Assembly (NCBI RefSeq): GCF_036784765.1 | Contig: NZ_CP136651.1 | Coordinates: 1,302,001-1,366,000 of the forward strand | DNA from: Novosphingobium sp. ZN18A2 | GTDB taxonomy: Bacteria; Pseudomonadota; Alphaproteobacteria; Sphingomonadales; Sphingomonadaceae | Length of the DNA stretch: 64,000 nt | Direction: 5' to 3' | In this document: positions 12,203 through 24,711 of the stretch, one piece after another | How positions within the stretch are numbered: position 1 is the stretch's first letter | Layout: every line of letters begins with the position of its first letter | The notes under the pieces: model-generated | Databases searched by the model: none | What the model was told of the DNA's origin: nothing | Seen by the model: only the letters and a program-made list of their open reading frames with translations | Made by a program: the position numbers and the translations under genes

Positions 12203-13753
12203 TCAGAGGCAGGCTTCGAGGAACGCCTGGTCGAATCCGAACTGGCGCGCCTTTTCCAGCGTATAGGGGCGAAGGCCCGATGCGCGGAATTCGCCGATGA
12301 TCTTGCCATCCTCGGTCTCGTCCAGATATTCGAACTTGAACAGTTCCTGGGTGACGATCACCTCGCCCTCCATCCCGATCACTTCGGTGATGTTGGTGGT
12401 GCGGCGCGAACCGTCGCGAAGGCGCTTCACCTGCACGATCAGGTCGACCGATTCGGCGATCTGGCGGCTGATCGCTTCCTTCGGGATCTTGATGTCGCCC
12501 ATCAGGATCATGTTTTCCATACGGCCCAGGCACTCGCGCGGGCTGTTGGCGTGAAGCGTACACATCGAACCGTCGTGGCCGGTGTTCATCGCGGCGAGCA
12601 GGTCGAAACATTCCGCGCCGCGAATTTCGCCCAGGATGATCCGGTCGGGACGCATACGCAGCGCGTTCTTCACAAGATCGCCGATGGTGATTGCGCCTTG
12701 CCCTTCAAGGTTCGGCGGGCGCGTTTCCAGCGGCAGCCAGTGCGGCTGCTGCAAGCGGAGTTCGGCCGCGTCCTCGATCGTCAGCACGCGTTCGCCCGGA
12801 TCGATCATCTTCGACAGGGCGTTGAGCATGGTGGTCTTACCCGAGCCCGTACCGCCCGATATGACGATGTTCATGCGGCACGCGCCCGCGATCTTCAGCG
12901 CGGTGGCCATCTTGTCGCTCATCGAACCGAAGTCCTTGAGCATGTCGATGGTGATCGGCTTTTCGGAAAACTTACGAATCGAGATCGCGGTGCCGCGCAG
13001 AGACAGCGGCGGCACGATCACGTTCACACGGCTGCCGTCCTTCAGGCGGGCGTCGGCAAGCGGGGTGGTCTGGTCGACGCGGCGGCCAACCTGGTTCACG
13101 ATTCGCTGTGCGATCTGGAACAGGTGGCTTTCGTCGCGGAACCGGATCGGGGCGAGCTGGAGGCGGCCCTTCTTTTCGATATAGGTCTGCTCCGGCCCGT
13201 TCACCATGATATCGGACACGTCCGGATCGTTGAGCAGCTCTTCCAGCGGCCCGAAGCCGAGCAATTCGTCGATCAGCACCTTTTCCAGCGCGAACTGTTC
13301 GCGCCGGTTCAGCGTGACCTTCAGTTCGGCCAGCACCTCCATGATGATCGGGCGGAATTCCTCGGAAAGTTCTTCCTTGGACAGCGTCGCCGCCGCTTCG
13401 GGATCGACACGTTCCAGCAGGCGCGGAAGCACCTGTTCCTTGATCTTGTGGACGCTGGCCTCGAACCCCTCGGCCTGTGCGGCGGGGGCGGACACGCCGT
13501 TGGCGCGGTCGGCAAGCCGGGTCAGCGCATCGGATTTCAGCGCCTGTTGCGAAGCGCCGGAAGCCGCCTGCTCGTTGCCGGGAAGCGGGGGGAACTGATC
13601 GCCGCCGGCGGGCATGCCCGTCGGCACCGGAGCGGACGACGGCGCAGACTTGCCTGCACCCGCTTCGCCGCTGGTTTTCATCGGGCGCGCAACGCCGAAC
13701 GAGGGACGATTGGCCCCGCCGCCCATACCGTTTTTCCGACCGAATGCACTCAT
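12203..13753 (-). CDS. cpaF: CpaF-type secretion/pilus ATPase (orphan)
   Basis: Type II/IV secretion ATPase of the CpaF/TadA class (516 aa), which powers assembly of Tad/Flp pili at the inner membrane. Walker A (ISGGTGSGKTTMLNAL) lies near residue 300; ILGEIRGAECFDLLAAMNTG covers the Walker B/Asp-box region and LHANSPRECLGRME the His-box. The N-terminal 100 residues are low-complexity Gly/Pro/Ala, then the N-terminal domain. Start ATG 13753 has GGGAAGG six nt upstream. No other tad/cpa genes (cpaB, C, E, tadB, C, pilin) are within the window, so this copy is separated from the usual locus. The sequence shows all catalytic motifs and looks functional. Confidence 0.88.
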   Translation of the reverse strand: MSAFGRKNGMGGGANRPSFGVARPMKTSGEAGAGKSAPSSAPVPTGMPAGGDQFPPLPGNEQAASGASQQALKSDALTRLADRANGVSAPAAQAEGFEASVHKIKEQVLPRLLERVDPEAAATLSKEELSEEFRPIIMEVLAELKVTLNRREQFALEKVLIDELLGFGPLEELLNDPDVSDIMVNGPEQTYIEKKGRLQLAPIRFRDESHLFQIAQRIVNQVGRRVDQTTPLADARLKDGSRVNVIVPPLSLRGTAISIRKFSEKPITIDMLKDFGSMSDKMATALKIAGACRMNIVISGGTGSGKTTMLNALSKMIDPGERVLTIEDAAELRLQQPHWLPLETRPPNLEGQGAITIGDLVKNALRMRPDRIILGEIRGAECFDLLAAMNTGHDGSMCTLHANSPRECLGRMENMILMGDIKIPKEAISRQIAESVDLIVQVKRLRDGSRRTTNITEVIGMEGEVIVTQELFKFEYLDETEDGKIIGEFRASGLRPYTLEKARQFGFDQAFLEACL

Positions 13754-13867
13754 ATCAGACCTTCCCGTCATGACCCGCGCAGAAATTGCGCCCCCTGGTC
13801 AGCCAAGTTTGTTCAAACATGGTGAATAGTTTGCAAACCTTCAGGAATTGCTAACTTCACTTTCCAA

Positions 13868-15424
13868 TCAGATGCCCGCCGGCCGCGGCCAGGGTGTATC
13901 CCAGCATCGACGGCCCGACCGCGACTGGACATCGTGAGGTGAAGCGGGTCGTACCATGCCGGGCACGAGGTCCAGATCGGCAAGGTACGTGCCTTTCGGA
14001 ATGCCTTGTCCTTGAATGCCGTGATGTGCGACCGTGCCTGCATCCCAAGCTTCGAATATCGTGCAGTGCGTTTCTGGCGAATCGGGTTCGCGAAATGCAC
14101 GTGAAATTTCCATGCCGCCGGTAACGCTGCCGATGATGAGCATGATCATCAACCAGTTGCGATATTCCCCATCGTTGGCGAGCATGCGCTCTGTTACCAA
14201 TACTGAAAGGATCGCCAATGCGGGGATCGATGCGCGCATCATCAGATCGATTGCTGCACCGACCTGGAGAAACGGCAAGAACAGCAGGATCATGCCGACG
14301 ATTGCCAGAGTGGCATCGAACTTTCGTTGCTGTATGGCTACAGCGATCAGGGGATAGAGAAACGGGACGACCTCAATAAGCATGAACAGTGCCCAGACCA
14401 TCAGCGCAATGTCGTATAAATGATACCCCACCGCACCCGGGTCGGAGCCCAGATAACGCAGTGTGGGATAGACTAGGGCGACGGCCAAGGCCGGAAAAGC
14501 AACATCGCCGACGCACAATTTACGCGAGGCAATCAACGAGATGCCCGCGTGTGCCGCAAAGGGCATAAGCCCAATGAGCGCCAGGGGAGACCAGATCGCG
14601 GATAGCGGCGTTGCGATCAACAGCAAGCGGGCTGGGGCCAGCCCGCGAAGCCAGAGCAGGTAGCATACCGTGCCCACCCATCCGGCAATTGCGTGCTGCG
14701 GTACCCAGAACAGCAGGGTTATGGTGGAACTGTATTCAAGCCTTCCAGCCCACAGTTCGAGATGATCGTATGTGAAGCCGTGCGTGAGCAGCGCACCGAC
14801 AACATCAAGACCGCTGAATGCGACGAAGACAGCCAGCGCCAGAAAGCGGTGGCTGGCGCGGTCGAACATGGCAGAAGCCGCAGTCAGCAAGGTTCCGATG
14901 ATGAATGCGTTCTGGGCCAGCAGGATCAAGTCAGCGCCTCTGGCGCCGATCAGTTTCCATGCCGCCGCAGGGATTAGATACACCCCCAATGGCGCCCGCA
15001 GCAGGAATTTACCGCCATCGTGCAGATAGACGAACGGCCAAGGATTGACGCCCATGTCATGCATCACGGCGCTGCGGACTTGCCAATCCACATTCGCATA
15101 GAAGAAGCGCCCTTCGCCTGCGATCACCAGCAATATCGCGATTATCCCCGTGCAGACCAGCCAAGTGCCGATTGTGGGGGCGTCGGCGGTATCGCCGTTC
15201 CACGGTGTGCGCAGTACGGCCCAGGCGATTGCGGCAAGACAAGCGATTCCGGCAAAAACTGCGGAAATTCCGCCGATTCCGAGAAAGCGCCAAAGCAAAA
15301 TGTTGGATGAACCCAACATGACAAATGTTAATGCCAGCAGCATGCGCACGGGGATGGTCCTTTCGAGCCATTGCCAGCGCGGCCATTCCATGGCCTCTTC
15401 CGGTTCGTTAACAGTTGCTGTCAT
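13868..15424 (-). CDS. large polytopic membrane protein of unknown function
   Basis: 518 aa with about 11-12 hydrophobic segments and no family I recognise. The layout, a first TM then a periplasmic loop with acidic and aromatic residues (GEGRFFYANVDWQVR, HDMGVNPWPFVYLHDGG), resembles GT-C glycosyltransferase-like or polymer-processing membrane proteins, but no catalytic motif is clear. Start ATG 15424 has GGAGGGG six nt upstream. Its base composition is visibly lower in GC than neighbouring genes (about 58% in a line I counted, against roughly 65% nearby), which suggests acquisition by transfer. The last 60 residues are soluble. It stands alone, divergent from an EamA transporter. Confidence 0.6.
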   Translation of the reverse strand: MTATVNEPEEAMEWPRWQWLERTIPVRMLLALTFVMLGSSNILLWRFLGIGGISAVFAGIACLAAIAWAVLRTPWNGDTADAPTIGTWLVCTGIIAILLVIAGEGRFFYANVDWQVRSAVMHDMGVNPWPFVYLHDGGKFLLRAPLGVYLIPAAAWKLIGARGADLILLAQNAFIIGTLLTAASAMFDRASHRFLALAVFVAFSGLDVVGALLTHGFTYDHLELWAGRLEYSSTITLLFWVPQHAIAGWVGTVCYLLWLRGLAPARLLLIATPLSAIWSPLALIGLMPFAAHAGISLIASRKLCVGDVAFPALAVALVYPTLRYLGSDPGAVGYHLYDIALMVWALFMLIEVVPFLYPLIAVAIQQRKFDATLAIVGMILLFLPFLQVGAAIDLMMRASIPALAILSVLVTERMLANDGEYRNWLMIMLIIGSVTGGMEISRAFREPDSPETHCTIFEAWDAGTVAHHGIQGQGIPKGTYLADLDLVPGMVRPASPHDVQSRSGRRCWDTPWPRPAGI

Positions 15425-15666
15425 GGCCACCCCTCCAGGAGAGGGAGCGTATTGCATTGCCATGGTTAATTTTCCGCTAACAGAAAGGCGTGCGCCGCCG
15501 CCATCCCGGAAGCAGGATCGTTTTGGGCCAGGCCGGCTCGCCCGCGCTGCGAAAACGGTTCGCCGAAAGTTTCAGCTGGTGCTTGCTTTGCAGGCATTGC
15601 GTTGCCTAGGGCAGGTTTCCCACGTCCCCGACGTTCACTTGTCCGGTTGAGTCCAGGAGTGCCCAT

Positions 15667-16584
15667 TTGACCAACGATCATCGCGCCGGCCTGCTCTTCG
15701 CGCTGGCGGGTTTCGGCACGCTTGCGATCGGAGACGCGGTGGTCAAATCGATGGCCGGGATGTGGCCGGGTACGGCTGTTGCCATGCTGCGCTATGTGTT
15801 CGGCGCGACCTGGCTTTCCGCCGTGCTCTATGCGCGGGAAGGGCGGGCGGGCTTCATCTTTCCCAAGCCGCATATCCAGTTGCTGCGCGGCTTTGGCGTT
15901 TCCCTGTCGTCCGTCGCCATGTTTTGCGCGCTGTTCCTGATCCCGCTGGCGGAGGCGATCTCAATCGGCTTTACCGCGCCGATGATTACCGCGCTGCTTG
16001 CCTCGCTGGTGCTCAAGGAGCCGATGCGCCGCGAAACGTGGATTGCCAGCATCGTGGCTTTTGTTGGCGTCCTGATTGTGCTGCGGCCCAACTTCGCGGT
16101 GATCGGCTGGGCGGCGCTGCTGCCGCTGCTTTCCGCCATCGGGATGGCGCTTTTGGTCATTGGAAACCGCAAGGTCGCCGGACATGCCAGCGCGCTGTCG
16201 ATGCAGGTGGCGCTCGCCGTGTTCGCCATGCCGTTTCTGCTGGTCGCTGTTCTCGTCGGGCATGCCTCTGGCCTGCCTGCGCTTCACGTTGGCACACCGG
16301 ACTGGAGCGTTGTGGCGCGCTGCGCGCTTGTAAGTGTGACCGCAAGCGTGGCGCACGGGCTGATCTATCTGGCGACCACGCGCGCCGGTGCGGCGACGAT
16401 CGCGCCGATGACATATGCCCAGCTTGTTGTCGCCACATTGCTGGGCTGGGCGATATTTGCCGAGACGCCGGACGCCATTGCCTTGCTTGGCGCGGCGATC
16501 ATTGTCGGGGCGGGGCTTTACCTGTGGCGCGCAGGCGTCGCGCGTGAACCCCGGCGCCCGCGCAAGGAAAGGAAAATCGCCTGA
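15667..16584 (+). CDS. EamA/DMT-family transporter (TTG start)
   Basis: Drug/metabolite superfamily carrier (305 aa) with ten membrane segments in two EamA repeats: GLLFALAGFGTLAIGDAVVK at the N-terminus, IPLAEAISIGFTAPMITALL mid-first half and APMTYAQLVVATLLGW in the second. The frame opens with TTG 15667; AGGAG at 15655-15659 sits 7 nt upstream, which supports this rare start over internal ATGs. The stop overlaps the ATG of the HNH gene by one base, so they are translationally coupled. Substrate unknown. Confidence 0.85.
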   Translation: MTNDHRAGLLFALAGFGTLAIGDAVVKSMAGMWPGTAVAMLRYVFGATWLSAVLYAREGRAGFIFPKPHIQLLRGFGVSLSSVAMFCALFLIPLAEAISIGFTAPMITALLASLVLKEPMRRETWIASIVAFVGVLIVLRPNFAVIGWAALLPLLSAIGMALLVIGNRKVAGHASALSMQVALAVFAMPFLLVAVLVGHASGLPALHVGTPDWSVVARCALVSVTASVAHGLIYLATTRAGAATIAPMTYAQLVVATLLGWAIFAETPDAIALLGAAIIVGAGLYLWRAGVAREPRRPRKERKIA

Positions 16585-16922
16585 TGGCGCGCAAGAACCG
16601 TTGGGGACTGGAAGAAGACGAGGACGAGGCACAGGACGCGCCCGCTGAGCCATGCTGGCTGTGCGAGCGGCCTCTGGGCGAAGTGGTCGAATGGCATCAT
16701 CCCGTGCCCAAGAGCCGGGGAGGGCGCGGCAAGGTGGCGATTCACCCCATCTGCCACCAGACGATCCATGCGCAGTTCACCAATGCCCAGCTTGGCCGCA
16801 TGGGCGAAGACCTTGCCGCCATTCGCGGCGACGAGGCTGTGGCGAAGTTCCTTGACTGGATTGCCGACAAGCCGGCCGATTTCCACGTGCGGACAGACAA
16901 GCCGGGCGGCAGGCGACGCTGA
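16584..16922 (+). CDS. small HNH endonuclease-like protein
   Basis: 112 aa. The HNH/zinc pattern is CWLC, then EWHHPVPKSRGG, then HPICHQTIHAQF: two CxxC-type zinc knuckle elements enclosing the His-His catalytic core. It would be a cytosolic metal-dependent nuclease or nucleic-acid-binding protein. The start codon overlaps the transporter's stop (TGATG). Similar short HNH proteins are widespread in proteobacteria as single genes and are not tied to mobile elements; nothing mobile is visible nearby. Function otherwise unknown. Confidence 0.75.
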   Translation: MARKNRWGLEEDEDEAQDAPAEPCWLCERPLGEVVEWHHPVPKSRGGRGKVAIHPICHQTIHAQFTNAQLGRMGEDLAAIRGDEAVAKFLDWIADKPADFHVRTDKPGGRRR

Positions 16923-16925
16923 CGG

Positions 16926-17243
16926 TCAGCCGTCGGGAATAACGAAGGTCCGCTCGATCGCGTTGCGTCCGCGCGCGTCGAGATCGGCCCAGCTTTCCTG
17001 CGCGTCCGTGGCCGACATTCCGCGTTCGCGCTGCACACCGACGAAAGCGGTGCGCAACTGCGCCCGCTCGCTTTGGCAGGCCTTATCCAGTTCTGCCGAT
17101 ATCCGGTCTGCAGCCACGTGCCGTTGCCGCGCAGAGCGGGCGGTGGCGAACATGCAGCTCCAGTAGGCCTCGTTCGCCGCGTCGGCGTGCGCGATGGCGG
17201 GGCTGCTTGCGGCAAGCGTCAGGGCGACAAGGGATGCGATCAT
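16926..17243 (-). CDS. small exported hypothetical protein
   Basis: 105 aa. MIASLVALTLAASSPAIAHA is a cleavable signal peptide, so the mature protein of about 85 residues is periplasmic. It contains two cysteines (SCMFATARSARQRH, DKACQSERAQ) spaced as if disulfide-bonded in a helical hairpin, reminiscent of the LprI/DUF1311 type, but I cannot assign it firmly. ATG 17243 has AGGA 8 nt upstream. It follows the atp operon on the same strand but is separated from it by a strong terminator. Confidence 0.65.
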   Translation of the reverse strand: MIASLVALTLAASSPAIAHADAANEAYWSCMFATARSARQRHVAADRISAELDKACQSERAQLRTAFVGVQRERGMSATDAQESWADLDARGRNAIERTFVIPDG

Positions 17244-17293
17244 GGCAATTGTCCTTTTCGGGACGGGTTGCCACAAATTGCTGAATAAAATGC

Positions 17294-17320
17294 AAAAAGG
17301 GCGGTCCCGAAGGACCGCCC
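17294..17320 (-). terminator. Rho-independent terminator of the atp operon
   Basis: On the minus strand a perfect 9-bp stem GGGCGGTCC / GGACCGCCC with a TTCG tetraloop is followed directly by TTTTT. It lies 24 bp after the atpC stop. This is a textbook intrinsic terminator and separates the atp genes from the small exported protein gene downstream. Confidence 0.93.
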
Positions 17321-17343
17321 CTGAAATGCATATGCCGGTTGAA

Positions 17344-17598
17344 TCAATCCTCGACGTGTTCCGCAAGGACCGTCAGGCCGTTGGCGCCCACTTCGGCAAA
17401 CCCGCCGCGCACCTGGATTTCGACCGGGGCTGCGCCGTCGGTCGCATAGATGCGCAGCGCGCCGTCGCGCACCGTGGTCATGAACGGCGCATGGCCTTCC
17501 AGCACGCCTTCCTCGCCCTCGGTTCCGGGGACGACGACCATATAGACCTCTTCCGAGCGGACCAGCTTGGCGGGCGTGACGAGTTCGAAGTGCAGCAT
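17344..17598 (-). CDS. atpC: F1F0 ATP synthase epsilon subunit (short form)
   Basis: Epsilon subunit (84 aa) of the F1 central stalk. The beta-sandwich domain is complete, from [17 protein letters not shown] through [18 protein letters not shown] to ADVLAEHV-like [10 protein letters not shown]. The usual family length is about 130-140 aa; the C-terminal two-helix domain that can inhibit ATP hydrolysis is entirely absent, and the gene ends cleanly before the terminator, so this is not a frameshift within the window. Short epsilon subunits fit alphaproteobacteria that rely on a separate inhibitor (zeta). It is the last gene of atpHAGDC. Confidence 0.93.
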   Translation of the reverse strand: MLHFELVTPAKLVRSEEVYMVVVPGTEGEEGVLEGHAPFMTTVRDGALRIYATDGAAPVEIQVRGGFAEVGANGLTVLAEHVED

Positions 17599-17613
17599 TC
17601 TTGTCTAACTCCC

Positions 17614-17634
17614 CCCCTCCCGCAAGGGGAGGGG
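17614..17634. repeat. REP-like palindrome between atpD and atpC
   Basis: CCCCTCCC / GGGAGGGG with a 5-nt loop (GCAAG) lies in the 53-bp gap between atpD and atpC. The same core recurs at 37.3 and 40.2 kb, so it belongs to a dispersed intergenic repeat family. Within the operon it could act as an mRNA-stabilising stem. Confidence 0.7.
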
Positions 17635-17651
17635 TTGATAGCTGGATCGGA

Positions 17652-19133
<1,482 letters not shown>

Positions 19134-20003
19134 TTAAAGCGCTTCCGCGCCGGCAATGATCTCGATGAGTTCGGTGGTAATCGCGGCCTGGCGGCTGCGG
19201 TTGTACTGGATGGTAAGCTTGTTGATCAGGTCGCCCGCGTTGCGCGTTGCGTTGTCCATCGCGGTCATCGACGCGCCGTGTTCGGACGCTTCGCGTTCCA
19301 GCAGCGCGCCGAAAAGCTGCGTGCGGACATAGCGCGGCAGCAGTTCCTTGAGGATTTCCTCTTCGTCCGGCTCGTATTCCACCACCGCGCCGCCTTCATC
19401 GGCGACTTCGGGTGCAGGGACGGGGACAAGCTGCTGCACGACCGGGTCCTGCGCCAGTGCCGACTTGAACACCGGCGCAACGAGATGCGCCACGTCGAAC
19501 CGGCCGTTGTCGAACATTTCGAGCAACTGCGCGGCAATCGCTTCGGCTTCCTCGAAACCGGGGGTGCGCACCGCGCTGGTATCGAACCACTCGGCAATCG
19601 ACTTGTCGTAATCGCGTTTGATCGGCGCGCGGCCCTTGCGGCCGACCAGGAAGAACTGCACGTCCTTGCCTTCCGCGATCAGCGCCTTGGCTTTGGCCTT
19701 CGCCGCCTTCACGATGTTGGCGTTCAGGCCGCCGCAAAGCCCCTTGTCGGTGTTAACCACGACAAGCAGGTGACGCTTGTCCGATCCGGTGCCGGCGAGC
19801 AGTTTGGGCGCGCTTTCGCCCGTGATCTTCGACGCGATCGAGGCCATGACCTTGGTCAGACGCTCGGCATAAGGGCGCGCGGCTTCGGCCGCGGCCTGCG
19901 CCTTGCGCAGCTTCGCCGCCGCGACCATCTGCTTGGCCTTGGTGATCTTCTGGGTCGATTTGACCGAGTTGATCCGGCCCTTGAGTTCCTTCAGCGAGGC
20001 CAT
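19134..20003 (-). CDS. atpG: F1F0 ATP synthase gamma subunit
   Basis: Rotor stalk subunit (289 aa). The N-terminal coiled coil begins [20 protein letters not shown], with [10 protein letters not shown] centrally. The C-terminal helix carries the family signature ([20 protein letters not shown]) and ends [19 protein letters not shown]. Normal length and intact; it sits between atpA and atpD. Confidence 0.97.
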   Translation of the reverse strand: MASLKELKGRINSVKSTQKITKAKQMVAAAKLRKAQAAAEAARPYAERLTKVMASIASKITGESAPKLLAGTGSDKRHLLVVVNTDKGLCGGLNANIVKAAKAKAKALIAEGKDVQFFLVGRKGRAPIKRDYDKSIAEWFDTSAVRTPGFEEAEAIAAQLLEMFDNGRFDVAHLVAPVFKSALAQDPVVQQLVPVPAPEVADEGGAVVEYEPDEEEILKELLPRYVRTQLFGALLEREASEHGASMTAMDNATRNAGDLINKLTIQYNRSRQAAITTELIEIIAGAEAL

Positions 20004-20031
20004 GACGGCTCCCTAGCTAGTCTCTTCAGGC

Positions 20032-22130
<2,099 letters not shown>

Positions 22131-22174
22131 GCGCCTTAAATCCCCTATCCGTTTCGGGCTGACAGGGTGAACCA

Positions 22175-22210
22175 AGCGCGAAAATCGCGCTGACACCCCC
22201 CAGATGGGGG
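22175..22210 (-). promoter_or_regulatory. two hairpins in the presumed atp operon leader
   Basis: Upstream of atpH lie AGCGCGA-AAA-TCGCGCT (22175-22191, 7-bp stem) and CCCCC-AGAT-GGGGG (22197-22210, 5-bp stem). If the operon promoter is farther right, both are in the 5' leader. No T-run follows either, so termination is unlikely; the role is unknown. Confidence 0.35.
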
Positions 22211-22300
22211 CGCGCCTAGCAACGATTGTGCCGGTGCGCAAGATGCGCGAAAGGGTTCGACCCAATGGCCAGTTCGGGCGTGGCGGAAGGAGCGGATGAG

Positions 22301-22981
22301 ATGGGCGAATGGATCACGATCGCGATGGACGATGGCTATGATATGCCGGTCTATCGCGCGCCTGCCAGTGCAGAGCGGCGCGGCGGTCTGGTGCTGGTGC
22401 AGGAAATCTTTGGCGTTACCGAACATATCCGTGACCTTTGCGACGAATATGCGGCCGATGGATATGAAGTGCTCAGCCCCGGCCTGTTCGACCGGGAGGC
22501 GCCGGGATTCGCGGCGGACTACGCAGGCCCAAGTTATGACCGTGCCATAGAAATCGCGCGAGGAGAGCATTCGTTCGAGCAGAGTCTTTCCGATTCCGCG
22601 CGGTGCGTGGATTGGCTGGCCGCCCAGGGCGGCCCGGTTTTCGTTGTCGGCTATTGCTATGGCGGTTCGGTCGCCTGGCGGCTGGCGCAGACTCACGACG
22701 GGCTTGCCGCCGCTTCGTGCTATTACGGTGGCTTCATCGCCACGCGCTTTGCCGAAGAAGCGCCCCGTTGCGCCACGATCGCGCATTTCGGGCGATACGA
22801 TCCGCTGGTAGAGTTTCCCCCGGTCGAAAAACTGATCGAAAAGCAGCACCCGACCGCGCAGGTTTTCGTTTACGAAGCGGGACACGGCTTCAATTCGGAC
22901 CGGCGCAAGGACTATCATGAAGAGAGCGCCGACCTGGCGCGGGAGCGGACCTTGCAACTGTTCCGCGTGCTGGGTGGTTAG
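22301..22981 (+). CDS. dienelactone hydrolase family protein
   Basis: Alpha/beta hydrolase of the dienelactone hydrolase family (226 aa). Triad residues fit C119 (VGYCYGG), D167 (FGRYDPLV) and H195 (EAGHGFNSD), and the E35 that primes the cysteine is present (VQEIFG), so it looks catalytically complete. No signal peptide; cytosolic. ATG 22301 has AAGGAG 8 nt upstream, better than two in-frame ATGs farther left. No aromatic-degradation genes surround it, so its substrate need not be dienelactone. A second, diverged family member is at 62.8 kb. Confidence 0.88.
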   Translation: MGEWITIAMDDGYDMPVYRAPASAERRGGLVLVQEIFGVTEHIRDLCDEYAADGYEVLSPGLFDREAPGFAADYAGPSYDRAIEIARGEHSFEQSLSDSARCVDWLAAQGGPVFVVGYCYGGSVAWRLAQTHDGLAAASCYYGGFIATRFAEEAPRCATIAHFGRYDPLVEFPPVEKLIEKQHPTAQVFVYEAGHGFNSDRRKDYHEESADLARERTLQLFRVLGG

Positions 22982-23040
22982 GACCGCTTACGCGGCAGCG
23001 ACACGTCCGGCATTGAACGCCGACGGCGCAGCGATTCGCG

Positions 23041-24606
23041 TCAACCGGCTTCGCCTGCCGGGGTGCAGGTATAGACCAGCCGCTCTTGCGGGCGTGGGGG
23101 AAGCAGCGCCTTGATTGCATCCTGCGCCGCGCCGAGTTCGCGCACGGCGGCCTCGTCGGCGCCGCATTCCGGCGGGGTGTATTTGCCGCGCGCATCGCGG
23201 GCCTTGGTCATCGCGTCCAGCCCGAGGAGATAGCGTTCCACCGTGTAGGTGCGCGATTTCGGGTCATAGCTGTTCACCGAAACCGTCTCTTCCGAATTGG
23301 GCACGAGGATGCGCGACCATCCGTCCGCGTCGAGGCCGTATTGCGTGCGTCCGTTCACGCATCCCTTTTCCCCGAATTCGAGCGGGACGTCGGTGATGTC
23401 GGAAACGGTCACGCGGCTGCGCTGCGGCTGGAACACGCAGACCATCTTGCCTGTCCCGTCACCGGCCTTCACTTTTGCGGGCTTCGCGGACGACGAAGCC
23501 TGCGGCGCAGCAAGCAGGTCTTTCGCGCGTTCGTCTATCGACGAAAGCGGCGGCCGGGTGAGCCATGCGATGACCGATCCGACCAGAAGCACCACGGCAA
23601 CGCCCCCGGCAATCTTCGCTTCGCGCTCGTAATCCGATCCGCGCGCGGTCAGCACAAGCGCGCCGCCCGCCGTCACCAGCGCGGCGGCCAGCAGCAGGGC
23701 CGCCATCGCCATGCCGTTATCGCGTTCCGACAGAACCTGCAGTTCCGCCTTGCGGTGCGCGTCGTCCGACGCGCGCTGTTGCGCTTCGGCCTTCGCCGCA
23801 TCGGCAGCGGCCGCCTTGGCCTCGGCGTCGAGCGCGCGGCGGTCCTGTTCGTCCTGATAGGCGGCAAGCGACTGGCATTGCACGCCCGTCAGGTGCGCTT
23901 CCACCCCCGCGTCGCGCAGGAACGGCGCCAGTTCGCGCATCGAAACGGCAAAGAAGAACGAGGAATCGGTGCCGTTGTCGCTGATCGTGCCGAAGCTGTT
24001 CACACCCACCACGCGGCCGCACGAATCGAGCAGCGGGCCGCCAGAGTTGCCCGAACCGATCGGGGCGGTGTGCAGGATCGTGTCGAATCCGCGGGCGCTG
24101 CGCCCCGCCGAAACATAGCCGCGCGTCTTTACCGGCGCCTGCGGATCGACCAGGTCCGCCATCGAAAGCCCCTGCGCAAGGTCCACGTTGCCGGGATAGC
24201 CCACCGCGAACACTTCCGATCCGTCGCCCACGGCGCCGGTAAACAGCGTTGCGGCGGGTATCGCGCCCGGCTCGGCCAGTTTCAGCAGCGCAAGGTCGTT
24301 GCGCGGGCTGTAGGCGACAAGCTTTGCCAGGTATCCCTTGCGTCCTTCGGGCGGGACGATGCCGACGATCATCGTATCGTCCTGCCGCAAGCGCGAAACG
24401 ACGTGGGCGTTCGTCACCACCAGCGTGGGCGTTACCGCGAAGCCCGATCCGTGGCCGACGAGCGAGGTGCGCGTGCCGTCCGTCGACAGCAAGACGATTC
24501 GGACAACCGAGCGCGCGGCGGCGGTAATATCGGCCGGTTCAGCCCGCGCCGTGGTGGAGGTGAGCGCGCAAAGCGCAAGCAACAGGGCGGCGATGATGCG
24601 GGTCAC
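23041..24606 (-). CDS. exported trypsin-like serine protease with C-terminal membrane helices
   Basis: 521 aa. A signal-like N-terminus (TRIIAALLLALCALTSTTARA) precedes a DegP-like trypsin fold with triad H68 (VVTNAHVV), D104 (RNDLALLKL) and S188 (GSGNSGGPLLD). No PDZ domain follows. Instead there is an Ala/Lys/Glu-rich, probably coiled-coil stretch (about 245-280), then two hydrophobic helices (near 285-307 and 317-335) and a soluble tail of about 180 residues with cysteines. Topology would put the protease in the periplasm. The frame opens at GTG 24606; the ribosome site is weak. It is divergent from ada. The substrate is unknown; the architecture is unusual compared with DegP/DegS. Confidence 0.8.
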   Translation of the reverse strand: MTRIIAALLLALCALTSTTARAEPADITAAARSVVRIVLLSTDGTRTSLVGHGSGFAVTPTLVVTNAHVVSRLRQDDTMIVGIVPPEGRKGYLAKLVAYSPRNDLALLKLAEPGAIPAATLFTGAVGDGSEVFAVGYPGNVDLAQGLSMADLVDPQAPVKTRGYVSAGRSARGFDTILHTAPIGSGNSGGPLLDSCGRVVGVNSFGTISDNGTDSSFFFAVSMRELAPFLRDAGVEAHLTGVQCQSLAAYQDEQDRRALDAEAKAAAADAAKAEAQQRASDDAHRKAELQVLSERDNGMAMAALLLAAALVTAGGALVLTARGSDYEREAKIAGGVAVVLLVGSVIAWLTRPPLSSIDERAKDLLAAPQASSSAKPAKVKAGDGTGKMVCVFQPQRSRVTVSDITDVPLEFGEKGCVNGRTQYGLDADGWSRILVPNSEETVSVNSYDPKSRTYTVERYLLGLDAMTKARDARGKYTPPECGADEAAVRELGAAQDAIKALLPPRPQERLVYTCTPAGEAG

Positions 24607-24711
24607 GATGCGCTTCTTAGGCGAGCGGACGGTTTGATCGCAAGCGGCGGGACGCGCGTCATGATAGGGTGTGCCAGATGTCCGCCACTTGCCATCGACG
24701 CGGAGGATGCC

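Noticed and set aside
16584..16922. HNH gene as a homing endonuclease or mobile element
   Set aside because: No intron, intein or transposon structure around it; it is coupled to a transporter gene.
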